From: an uncultured Desulfovibrio sp.
GTDB lineage: Bacteria; Desulfobacterota; Desulfovibrionia; Desulfovibrionales; Desulfovibrionaceae
Reading direction: 5' to 3'
DNA: 64,000 bases
NCBI GenBank assembly: GCA_900546145.1
Contig: URBN01000009.1
Coordinates: forward strand, 14,741 to 78,740
Shown here: one piece after another, positions 31,786 to 39,978 of the stretch
How positions within the stretch are numbered: position 1 is the first letter of the stretch
How the letters are laid out: each line of letters begins with the position of its first letter
The notes under the pieces: model-generated
Seen by the model: only the letters and a program-made list of their open reading frames with translations
Database searches by the model: none
Told to the model about the DNA's origin: nothing
Position numbers and translations under genes: made by a program

Positions 31786-33231
31786 ATGTCCGGTATCGCT
31801 TACTTTTTCTGCTGCCTGGGCCTGCTCATAGCAGGTTATGCAGTCTACGGGGTCGTCGCCGAAAAAATATTCGGCGTTGACCGCAGCCGTCCCACGCCAG
31901 TCATGTCCAAAGCTGACGGCATGGACTATGTGCCCATGCCCACCTGGAAACTCGTCCTCATTCAGTTTCTGAACATCGCGGGCCTCGGCCCGGTGTTCGG
32001 TCCCATCGTCGGCGCGCTGTACGGCCCTGCTGCACTGCTCTGGGTTGTCTTCGGCTGCATTTTCGCGGGGGCTGTGCACGACTTCTTCTCCGGCATGATG
32101 TCCCTGCGCTACGGCGGCGCATCCTATCCTGAAATCATCAGCCGCAACCTCGGCGAGGGCGTCCGCAAGTTCATGGTCGTCTTCACCCTGATTCTGCTGA
32201 TCATGGTCGGCGCCGTCTTTACCTCCGGTCCCGCCGCGCTGCTGGCCTCCATTTCTCCGCTGCCTCTCATGGCCTGGTCCGCCATTATCTTCATTTACTA
32301 CATCTGTGCCACGATTCTCCCCATCAACGTGCTCATCGGCCGCATCTATCCTTTCTTCGCGGCCCTGCTCATTTTCATGGCCGTCAGCCTGACCGTGGCT
32401 CTCTTTGCCGAGGGCTACCCGATCCTGCCCCATGTGACCATGGACAGCTTCTTCCACAGCACGCATCCCCAGGGACTGGGCATCTGGCCCGGCCTCTTTA
32501 TTGTTATCGCCTGCGGCGCCATTTCCGGCTTCCATGCTACGCAGTCGCCCATGATGGCACGCTGTATGACCAATGAAGCCCAGGGCCGCAAGGTCTTCTA
32601 CGGCTCCATGATCTGTGAAGGCGTGGTGGGCCTCGTGTGGGTCACCCTCGGCCTGTCCTTCTACGATTCCGCCCAAGCCCTCTTCGGGCCCGGCCCCAAT
32701 GCCGTGCCTGCTGCCGTCATCGTGAAGAACATCTCCGTAACCCTGCTCGGCACCTTCGGCGGCATTCTGGCTATCCTCGGCGTTGTGGCCCTGCCCGTCT
32801 CCACTGGTGACACCGCTTTCCGCAGCTGCCGCATGATGCTCGCTGACACCTTCCATCTCGACCAGGGCCCCATCAAGAACAGAATTCTGCTGGCCCTCCC
32901 GGTCTTCATCATCGGCATCGCCCTCACCTTTGTTGATTTCGGCGTGATCTGGCGCTACTTCGGCTGGGTCAACCAGACCATCGCCTGCGTCTGCCTGTGG
33001 GCCTGCTCGGTTTACCTCGCCCGCCGCAAGCGCTTCTACTGGATTACCGTGGCCCCCGCCATGTTCATGACCGTTGTCTGCACGGCCTTCATCTGTCAGG
33101 CCAAGATCGGCCTGAACCTGCCGATCGATGTCTCCACCTGGATTGGCGTCGGCCTGGCCGTCATCTTCCTGCTTCTCTTCCTCTGGCGCGGGCACACCAT
33201 GCCTGACGATGAGGTCGAGAGGAACGCCTAG
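31786..33231 (+). CDS. CstA-family (carbon starvation) transporter
   Basis: Membrane carrier of 481 aa with about 12-13 hydrophobic helices. The segments FLNIAGLGPVFGPIVGALYGP, GAVHDFFSGMMSLRYGG and the GFHATQSPMMARC stretch are typical of the CstA/BtsT family, whose characterised members take up pyruvate or peptides. It is shorter than E. coli CstA (about 700 aa) and matches the compact form of the family. It stands alone between a palindrome-bearing leader and a strong terminator. The actual substrate is not predictable. Confidence 0.88.
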   Translation: MSGIAYFFCCLGLLIAGYAVYGVVAEKIFGVDRSRPTPVMSKADGMDYVPMPTWKLVLIQFLNIAGLGPVFGPIVGALYGPAALLWVVFGCIFAGAVHDFFSGMMSLRYGGASYPEIISRNLGEGVRKFMVVFTLILLIMVGAVFTSGPAALLASISPLPLMAWSAIIFIYYICATILPINVLIGRIYPFFAALLIFMAVSLTVALFAEGYPILPHVTMDSFFHSTHPQGLGIWPGLFIVIACGAISGFHATQSPMMARCMTNEAQGRKVFYGSMICEGVVGLVWVTLGLSFYDSAQALFGPGPNAVPAAVIVKNISVTLLGTFGGILAILGVVALPVSTGDTAFRSCRMMLADTFHLDQGPIKNRILLALPVFIIGIALTFVDFGVIWRYFGWVNQTIACVCLWACSVYLARRKRFYWITVAPAMFMTVVCTAFICQAKIGLNLPIDVSTWIGVGLAVIFLLLFLWRGHTMPDDEVERNA

Positions 33232-33251
33232 TCTTTCATCTCCTCTGTAAC

Positions 33252-33283
33252 AAAAGGCCCCCGGAGATCCGGGGGCCTTTTTT
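33252..33283 (+). terminator. Terminator after CstA-family gene
   Basis: AAAAGGCCCCCGG and CCGGGGGCCTTTT form a 13-bp stem with loop AGAT, continuing into T-run. It may act in both directions. Confidence 0.93.
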
Positions 33284-33323
33284 GTTTTCCCGGCGCCCGC
33301 AGGAATGACGCCGTAAACGGAAA

Positions 33324-33355
33324 GGGCCTCCCCCGGTTCTGTCCGGAAGAGGCCC
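33324..33355 (-). terminator. Probable ilvA terminator
   Basis: On the minus strand GGGCCTC and GAGGCCC flank TTCCGG/CCGGGG, followed by a TTTCC tract. The T-run is weak. Confidence 0.6.
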
Positions 33356-33382
33356 CTGCTGTCAGGTGAAAGGAAAAAACGC

Positions 33383-34924
33383 TTACTTGTTCTTTCCGTG
33401 ATAGCCGAGGAAGAGACGGTAGGCGTCGTTATCGGTTTCCTCAATGTACGGATAGCCCATAGCCGCAACACGATCCAGGTATTCCTGGAAAGCGTCGTTC
33501 TGGGACTGCGGCACGTCGAAGCCCACAAGCACGCGGCCGAAGTCGGCGCCATGATAGCGGTACTGGAACAGCGTGATGCTGAACTGGACATGCATGGCGT
33601 CCACGAAGTTCAGCAGGGCGCCGGGACGCTCCGGGAACTCAAAACGGAAGACGCGCTCATTGACGATCTGGGGAGCATTGCCGCCCACGAGATGGCGGAT
33701 ATGCAGTTTGGCCAGTTCGTTGTCACTCATGTCGGAGACACCAAAGCCGTCTTTTTCAAGCCCCTCGATGATCTTGGCCACGTCGTCCTTGCCGCGGATG
33801 CGCAGACCGACCAGAATATGGGCCTGTTCGGGATCGGCGAAACGGGAGCAGATTTCGGTGATGCTCCTCTTGCCGATGCTCTTCACAAAATCACAGAAAG
33901 CACCGACTTTCTCGGGCACATCCACGCACAGCAGCGCTTCGCGGTCGGAACCGATTTCAGCGCGGTCGGCCACGTAGCCCAGACGGTCGAAATTCATGTT
34001 GGCGCCGCTGACAATGGCGCAGAGGGTCTTGTCATGCAGGTCATTGGCCTCGGCATAGGCCTTCAGGCCGGCCAGAGAAAGCGCGCCGGCCGGTTCGGCC
34101 ACCACGCGGGTATCCTCGAAGATATCCTTGATGGCGCCGCAGATGGCATCCGTGTCCACGAGAACGATGTCATCGAGACATTCGCGGCAGAGCTCGAAGC
34201 ACTTGTCGCCGACGCGCTTGACGGCGACGCCGTCGGCGAAGAGGCCCACTTCCTTCATTTCCACCGGACGTCCGGCGGCGATGGAGCGGCGCATGTCATC
34301 CGAGTCGACAGGCTCGACACCGATGACCTTCACTTCGGGGCGCAGCTGCTTGATATACACGGCAACACCGGCGGCAAGTCCGCCGCCGCCAATGGGCACG
34401 AAGACAGCGTCAAGGGGACCGGGATTCTGGCGCAGAATTTCCATGCCGATCGTTCCCTGCCCGGCAATGACGTCCTCGTCATCGAAGGGCGGAATAAACA
34501 CAGCGCCAGTTTCCTCAATCAGCTCTCTCGTCTTCTTCATGCAGTCGCTGAAGGATTCACCGGAAAGGACAACCTGACCGCCGAGACGGCGCACAGCGGA
34601 GACCTTGATGGCCGGGCTCGTCTCGGGCATCACAATGGTCGCCTCACAGCCGAGCTTCGCGGCGGAAAGAGCCACGCCCTGGGCGTGGTTGCCGGCAGAG
34701 GCGGCAATGACGCCGCGGCTCAGTTCCTCGCGGGAAAGCTGCACCATCTTGTTGTAGGCGCCGCGAATCTTGAAGGAGAAAACGGGCTGGGTGTCTTCGC
34801 GCTTGAGCAGAACCTTGTTGCCCAGACGCCTGGAGAGCGTGACGGCCGGTTCGAGGGCCGTCTCCACAGCCACGTCATAGACGCGGCTGAGCAGGATGCG
34901 TTTAAGATAATCATTGGTCGGCAT
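33383..34924 (-). CDS. ilvA: Threonine ammonia-lyase, biosynthetic
   Basis: PLP enzyme converting threonine to 2-oxobutanoate, the first step of isoleucine synthesis. The 513-aa protein has the catalytic domain with the PLP Lys at residue 52 (FSFKIRGAYNK) and the GGGGLAAG phosphate loop. Two C-terminal ACT-type regulatory segments (about 335-410 and 430-500) are those through which isoleucine and valine act in characterised homologues. The gene is transcribed alone; a terminator-like hairpin sits between promoter side and start codon. Confidence 0.96.
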   Translation of the reverse strand: MPTNDYLKRILLSRVYDVAVETALEPAVTLSRRLGNKVLLKREDTQPVFSFKIRGAYNKMVQLSREELSRGVIAASAGNHAQGVALSAAKLGCEATIVMPETSPAIKVSAVRRLGGQVVLSGESFSDCMKKTRELIEETGAVFIPPFDDEDVIAGQGTIGMEILRQNPGPLDAVFVPIGGGGLAAGVAVYIKQLRPEVKVIGVEPVDSDDMRRSIAAGRPVEMKEVGLFADGVAVKRVGDKCFELCRECLDDIVLVDTDAICGAIKDIFEDTRVVAEPAGALSLAGLKAYAEANDLHDKTLCAIVSGANMNFDRLGYVADRAEIGSDREALLCVDVPEKVGAFCDFVKSIGKRSITEICSRFADPEQAHILVGLRIRGKDDVAKIIEGLEKDGFGVSDMSDNELAKLHIRHLVGGNAPQIVNERVFRFEFPERPGALLNFVDAMHVQFSITLFQYRYHGADFGRVLVGFDVPQSQNDAFQEYLDRVAAMGYPYIEETDNDAYRLFLGYHGKNK

Positions 34925-34940
34925 GGAAAAAAACCTCTTT

Positions 34941-34992
34941 AAAAATTAGGCAGAGCCAGCCGCCCTTGGCGGAATGACGTTGTGATCTGCCT
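34941..34992 (-). promoter_or_regulatory. Terminator-like hairpin in the ilvA leader
   Basis: Read on the minus strand, AGGCAGA (34992-34986) pairs with TCTGCCT (34954-34948). An inner CCGCC/GGCGG stem (34972-34960) lies inside, and AATTTTT follows immediately, before the ribosome-binding site. This has the form of an intrinsic terminator inside a leader, so attenuation of ilvA is plausible. No T-box consensus and no branched-chain-rich leader peptide were found. Confidence 0.45.
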
Positions 34993-35320
34993 GAGTTCCT
35001 GCTTTTATGCCGTTTCTTCCGCTTTGTGAATGCCTGAAAAAGGCAGCATTCCGGGGAATCTGCAGCAAAAAGCTGAAGTATCACATGAAGAACACGGGAA
35101 ACTAGCTGCCATTGGGGAGCCCGGAGGCCTAAAAGAAAGCGTTTTCGCCGTAGACGTATTTATTATATAGCTATTTTTATATATGCTTTATAAGTAATAT
35201 TAGATATATTGATATAGTTTCACGGGTTTTCAGGCCGGTTGTCACCTGCCAGCTCCCCCTTTTCCCGGCAGAGGGGAAGACCGGCCGGTGTCCGGACAGT
35301 GTCCCGGCCATTTGCCGGCG
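34993..35320. other. Non-coding spacer with AT-rich core
   Basis: The spacer between ilvA and the glycosyltransferase holds an AT-rich stretch (about 35150-35225) likely to contain the ilvA promoter. A 35-codon frame at 35112-35005 on the minus strand lacks a ribosome-binding site and shows no leader-peptide logic. No gene is supported. Confidence 0.5.
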
Positions 35321-36607
35321 CTATTTCAGAAACGTATCCCGCAGTTTCCTGGGCAGATACGTGATTCCCCGGCCGATTCTGAAGGATCGGGAATTCACCA
35401 GCGCGCTGTTGACGGATATCAGAGTATCGCGCTCCGCCGCGAGGGATCTGTTTTCTTCAGCGTGTTTCTCATTCAGTCTGGTGATTTCTGTAATGTATTT
35501 CTCATTCAATTGCGTGATTTCGGAAGCGCATTTCTCATTTACTCGAGTGATTTCTTCAGCGTAACTTTCATTCATTCTGGTGATTTTTTCATTTTCAGCG
35601 GCCAGTACGGCGGAGTTACGCTGTAATTCATGTATTTTATCAAGCAGATCATGCTTCAAATCTTTTTCCATGATTTCACGCATTCTGTCATAGCTGCTGC
35701 TGTTATACCAGAATTCCTTATTCTGCGACGCGACTCCGAATTTTTTAAACCATGTGTTGCGCAGCGCATCATAGAGACTGCAGTAGCTGTCCCCGGTCAG
35801 CGTGTTCAGATGCCAGAGAGAAAAATTGAGAACGTAATTTATGAAGTCACGGCGAAATCTGTCGTACAGCCCTTTGTCCCGTAAAAACGTCTCAAGAGCC
35901 TCCAGCGCACACAGAAAATTGTCCCACGACTTTTCCCGTGAGTTTGATACGGAGTTTTTATCCCCCGTCCTGTGATGCACAAGCACTTCATCAAGGACGG
36001 AAATTCGTTTCGCCATCAGCACGGCCGCGCAGACAAAAAACAGGTCTTCAGTTGATCTGAGTTCCTGAAAACGCAGATTCACCTCATCCAGAAATTTTTT
36101 GCGGTACAGCTTGTCCCAGGGCCACCAGACAAACACCTCAAAGAAATTTTCCCTGATATCGGTACTCGCGATAACAGGCTGAGAAGGCAGATACTCCCGG
36201 CGCACGGACCAGGACACATCCGAGACCTTCCCTGTCACGCAGTCGAACAGATCTGCGCGGCACACGAGGACATCCAAATTGTCCGCTTCAGCCCGGGAAT
36301 GCATTTTCTCCACCATCGAAGTCTCAAAAATATCATCGCAGTCCAGAAATAACAGATATTTTCCGCCCGCTGCGCCCATGCCGTAATTCCGCGCTGCCCC
36401 GGCGCCTCTGTTTTCCTGGTGAAACACTGTCACCCTTCTATCCGCGGCTTCATACTCCTTCAGTATCGCAGGGGAATCATCGCCGGAACCGTCGTCAACA
36501 AAGATGAACTCAATATCCCTGTACGACTGGTTCACAATACTATCCAGAGACTTACGCAGATACGCAGCTGCGTTATATACCGGAACAATGATGGATATTT
36601 CTGCCAT
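35321..36607 (-). CDS. Family 2 glycosyltransferase with C-terminal coiled coil
   Basis: A 428-aa GT-A glycosyltransferase. The N-terminus (ISIIVPVYNAAAYLRKSLDSI), the FVDDGSGDDS motif and FLDCDDIFE with the metal-binding DxD are clear. A second region (residues about 200-320) is less conserved. Residues about 335-390 form a coiled coil made of repeated EITRxNEKxxx units, encoded by 33-bp tandem repeats. Likely role: sugar transfer in cell-surface polysaccharide. Base composition is lower in GC than flanking genes and no other surface-polysaccharide genes are nearby, which suggests an acquired gene. Sugar and acceptor are unknown. Confidence 0.85.
   Translation of the reverse strand: MAEISIIVPVYNAAAYLRKSLDSIVNQSYRDIEFIFVDDGSGDDSPAILKEYEAADRRVTVFHQENRGAGAARNYGMGAAGGKYLLFLDCDDIFETSMVEKMHSRAEADNLDVLVCRADLFDCVTGKVSDVSWSVRREYLPSQPVIASTDIRENFFEVFVWWPWDKLYRKKFLDEVNLRFQELRSTEDLFFVCAAVLMAKRISVLDEVLVHHRTGDKNSVSNSREKSWDNFLCALEALETFLRDKGLYDRFRRDFINYVLNFSLWHLNTLTGDSYCSLYDALRNTWFKKFGVASQNKEFWYNSSSYDRMREIMEKDLKHDLLDKIHELQRNSAVLAAENEKITRMNESYAEEITRVNEKCASEITQLNEKYITEITRLNEKHAEENRSLAAERDTLISVNSALVNSRSFRIGRGITYLPRKLRDTFLK
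35465..35596 (-). repeat. 33-bp tandem repeats coding an 11-residue coiled-coil unit
   Basis: Units begin at 35465, 35498, 35531 and, more diverged, 35564, each starting TTTCTCATT or a close variant on the plus strand. On the coding strand they give 11-residue units of the type EITRLNEKHAE. Confidence 0.85.
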
Positions 36608-36680
36608 AATTTACCCTGCGTCATCCCTGAATACCAGGCAGAGATACTGCCTGCGTTCATTCCCTTATTGGACAGCTTCC

Positions 36681-37736
36681 TCAGACAATATACAGCCTGT
36701 TCTCCCCGTGTTCGATGACTTCGCCGATCTCGCAGTCCAGGTCGCCCCCTTCCCTGAGGAAGGCCCGCACGTCGCCGAGCTTTTCCGGAGGTACGGCCAG
36801 GAGAAGGCCGCCGGACGTCTGCGCATCGAAGATAATGTTCAGAAGATCGTCATCCCCGTGCGGCCTATCCCAGGCCGTGCTGCAGGCAGCGAATTTGCGG
36901 TTGCGGATGGAACCCGCAGGAACGAGTCCGTCTCCCGCGTAGTCGGAGACGCGGGACAGGACGGGCAGTCTGTCCGCGAAGATCCGTATGGACACGTCCG
37001 AAGCGCGGGCCACCTCGAGGGCGTGGCCGCCGAGACCGAAGCCGGTAACGTCCGTGGCTCCTGTCAGATGGAAGCGCTGTATGGCGGATCCGGCCACGCT
37101 GTTCAGCCGGCCGGCCCAGCGGATGATGTCCGCCTCGGCTTCCTCTGCCCCTTCCCAGCCGGCCTTGACGGCCGTAGCCAGAATTCCGATGCCTAAGGGC
37201 TTCGTGAGGATAAGGCGCATGCCCGGCCGGAAACCATCATTGGTGGCGACGCATCCGGGATCGATGATGCCTGTGACGGAAAGACCGAACTTCATGTCAT
37301 CATCACTGACCGTGTGTCCGCCAGCGCTCACGCAGCCGCACTCGATCATGGCGTCAAAAGCCCCGCGCAGCACATCCGCCAGCACCTGGGGCTTTTCCTC
37401 GGCCAGATCCTCGGGGAAGCAGGCAATGCTCATGGCGCTCCACGGCGTCCCTCCCATGGCGAAAATGTCCGAAAGCGCATTGCAGGCAGCGATGCGCCCG
37501 AAGGGAAAGGGTTCATTGACGATGGGCGCAAGGATATCCACAGACTGCACCAGAGCCTTTCCCTGGGGTACGGTGAGTACGGCAGCGTCCTCGTTGCAGG
37601 CATGGCCCGCCAGAAGGCGCCGCTCAAGATCCGGCGGCAGCGAACGCTGCGCCAGCGCGAGAAGATGCTCCAGAGCCCCCGGAGCGAGTTTGGCAGCTCA
37701 GCCGGCTGCCTTTGCGCGTTCCATGAGTCCTGGCAT
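36681..37736 (-). CDS. selD: Selenide, water dikinase, itself a selenoprotein (UGA read as Sec)
   Basis: Makes selenophosphate from selenide and ATP for selenocysteine and selenouridine synthesis. The frame contains one in-frame TGA at 37700-37698. Reading through it joins a short N-terminal part (MPGLMERAKAAG) to the long downstream frame as AAG-Sec-AAKLAPG, exactly where SelD proteins carry their catalytic Cys or Sec with the adjacent Lys. Total length is then 351 aa, normal for SelD. ATG 37736 has AAAGGAGA at correct spacing, which supports translation from upstream of the TGA. The downstream sequence has the family motifs SVDILAPIV, GRIAACNALSDIFAMGG and GGHTV. Conventional gene calling would start at GTG 37550 and miss the active site. 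Confidence 0.93.
37667..37700 (-). promoter_or_regulatory. Bacterial SECIS hairpin after the selD UGA codon
   Basis: Starting 12 nt after the TGA, GCTCC (37685-37681) pairs with GGAGC (37671-37667) around a 9-nt G-rich loop GGGGGCTCT. Position and G/U-containing apical loop match bacterial SECIS elements bound by SelB. Confidence 0.75.
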
Positions 37737-37892
37737 GATTTCTCCTTTCCGGATCCGGCTGTCTTTTCTGTGATTCTTCGTTTTTTATATCCCATGGGGG
37801 AAACAGGGACAAGCTTCCGCGCCGTCTTGCGGGCCGGGCGGGGCATGGGGTATCCTTTGCGGCGCAAGGATTTTTCCCTCCAAGGAGTATAC

Positions 37893-39812
37893 ATGCCTCT
37901 TCTGACTCTTCAGAATGTCAGCCTCAGTCTCGGCGGCAAGGAGCTGCTCGAACACGCGGATTTCGGCGTCAGCCAGGGCGAGCGCGTCTGTCTCGTCGGC
38001 CGCAACGGCGTGGGCAAGTCGAGCCTGCTTTCCCTGATGGCCGGCGCCATCAGTCCCGATGACGGCCAGGTAACCTACGAACAGGGGTGCCGCTTCGGCT
38101 ACATGCCCCAGGACGTTCCCACGCAGTGGAGCGGACCGGTCTTCTGCGTCGCCGCGTCCGGCATGGGCGAAGAAGGCCGGAAACTGGCGGCAGCCCACCT
38201 GGCCTCCTCGGGCAGGGGAGAGAAGCTCCCTGAAGAAGAGAGGAAGAAGGCGGAGGAGTATCTCGAAAGCGGCGAGGGATGGGAAAGGTACGGCGACGTG
38301 CTCGCCGTGGTGAACAGCCTCAGCCTCGATCCCAAAGCCGATTTCAGCACGCTCTCCGGCGGGAGCAAGCGCAGGGTGGCCCTGGCCAGAGCCCTTCTTG
38401 CCTCGAACGATCTCCTCCTCGACGAACCCACCAACCACCTCGATATCAAAACCATCACCTGGCTTGAGGACTTCCTCATCAAGCGCGCCCGCACGCTGGT
38501 CTTCATCAGCCACGACCGCGCCTTCGCCCGCGATCTGGCCACGCGCATCGTGGAAATAGACCGCTGCCATCTCTACAGCTACGACTGCGGCTTTGACGAA
38601 TACCTGCCCCGCCGCGATCTGCGCCTCGAAAACGAGGAGAAGGAAAACGCCGCCTTCGACAAAAAGCTGGCCCAGGAGGAAATCTGGATCCGCAAGGGCA
38701 TCAAGGCCCGCCGCACCCGGAACATGGGACGCGTCCGCGACCTTATCGCCATGCGTGAGGAGCGCGCCCAGCGCCGGAAACGCATCGGCAGCGTGCACAT
38801 GGAGGCTCAGGAAGCGGAAAAGTCGGGCAAACTGGTCATGGAAGCCGTAAATCTCGGCTTCACGTACCCGGACGGCTACGAAGTCTTCCACGACTTTTCC
38901 GCCATTATCCAGCGCGGAGACCGCATCGGCATCATCGGCGACAACGGTACGGGCAAGACAACGCTTCTGCGCGTGCTCCTCGGAGAGCTCCAGCCCACCT
39001 CAGGCACCCTGAAGCGGGGAACCAATCTCGAGATCAGCTATTTCGACCAGCTCCGCGAGACGCTCGATCCCAACGCCACCATCATGGACAGCGTGGCCAA
39101 CGGCAGCGACGTGGTGACCATCAACGGAAAGAAGCGCCACGTGGCGGGCTATCTCACAGACTTCCTCTTCGCCCCCGGGCGCCTGCGCGTTCCCGTGCAC
39201 ACGCTTTCCGGCGGAGAGAAGAACAGACTGCTCCTGGCCCGCCTGTTCACGAAGCCTTCCAACCTGCTGGTCATGGACGAACCCACCAACGATCTCGACA
39301 TGGAGACCCTGGAACTTCTCGAGGAACTCCTCTCGGAATACACGGGCACCGTCATCATGGTGAGCCACGACCGAGCCTTTCTGGACGACCTCGCCACCTC
39401 CACCTTCGCCCTCGAGGGAGACAAACAGATCCACGAATACGTGGGCGGCTACACGGACTGGCTGCGCCAGCGTCCCGAGCCGAAAGAGAAGACGCAGCGG
39501 GCGCCAAGGCCCCAGCCGAAACCGGATGCCGCGAAGGGCAGGAAACTGACGTTCAAGGAACAGCGCGAACAGAAGCTTCTGCAGGAGGAGCTTGACGGCA
39601 TGCCAGCCAGGAGCGAGGCCCTGGAAAAGGAACAGGCTGAACTCGAGCAGAGGCTCGCCGATCCGGATCTTTTTCAGCGGGATCCCGATCTTTTCAACGC
39701 CACGACGAAGCGCATGCCCGAACTCGAACAGGAGCAGAACGCCCTTCTCGAGCGCTGGGAGGCAGTCGAGGCCCGTCTGAAGGAACTTGCTGATATAACA
39801 AAAAAAGTCTAA
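37893..39812 (+). CDS. uup: ABC-F family ATPase, Uup-like
   Basis: Soluble ABC-F protein of 639 aa, a class acting on ribosomes or nucleic acids. Two nucleotide-binding domains are present: Walker A GRNGVGKS (36-43) with LSGGSKRR and DEPTNHLD, and GDNGTGKT (349-356) with LSGGEKNR and DEPTNDLD. A C-terminal Glu/Lys-rich coiled coil of about 80 residues is the feature that points to Uup. ATG 37893 with AAGGAG upstream is chosen over a much longer open frame. It is divergent from selD across a 156-bp spacer. Confidence 0.9.
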   Translation: MPLLTLQNVSLSLGGKELLEHADFGVSQGERVCLVGRNGVGKSSLLSLMAGAISPDDGQVTYEQGCRFGYMPQDVPTQWSGPVFCVAASGMGEEGRKLAAAHLASSGRGEKLPEEERKKAEEYLESGEGWERYGDVLAVVNSLSLDPKADFSTLSGGSKRRVALARALLASNDLLLDEPTNHLDIKTITWLEDFLIKRARTLVFISHDRAFARDLATRIVEIDRCHLYSYDCGFDEYLPRRDLRLENEEKENAAFDKKLAQEEIWIRKGIKARRTRNMGRVRDLIAMREERAQRRKRIGSVHMEAQEAEKSGKLVMEAVNLGFTYPDGYEVFHDFSAIIQRGDRIGIIGDNGTGKTTLLRVLLGELQPTSGTLKRGTNLEISYFDQLRETLDPNATIMDSVANGSDVVTINGKKRHVAGYLTDFLFAPGRLRVPVHTLSGGEKNRLLLARLFTKPSNLLVMDEPTNDLDMETLELLEELLSEYTGTVIMVSHDRAFLDDLATSTFALEGDKQIHEYVGGYTDWLRQRPEPKEKTQRAPRPQPKPDAAKGRKLTFKEQREQKLLQEELDGMPARSEALEKEQAELEQRLADPDLFQRDPDLFNATTKRMPELEQEQNALLERWEAVEARLKELADITKKV

Positions 39813-39978
39813 AATTATCTGTTGCGCGGAGCGCCCCTCCCCCCTCACAGAAGCGCTCCGCCTTTCCCCCCACCAGAGCACCGATAGCCCAGTCCTTCAA
39901 CGGCGGGATCCAGAACCCGCTTCAACCCGGCACGCATTTCCCCCCGCGGCGGCCGTTTCCCCCGTTTGTGAGTCTTTT

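Noticed and set aside
33398..34942. A long plus-strand frame opposite ilvA
   Set aside because: ilvA on the minus strand has complete catalytic and ACT domains; the opposite frame has none.
35005..35112. A 35-codon minus-strand frame in the ilvA leader as a regulatory leader peptide
   Set aside because: No ribosome-binding site and no run of Ile, Val, Leu or Thr codons; Cys content is not meaningful for this pathway.
34925..35150. T-box riboswitch upstream of ilvA
   Set aside because: No AGGGTGGNACCGCG-like T-box sequence or specifier stem found.
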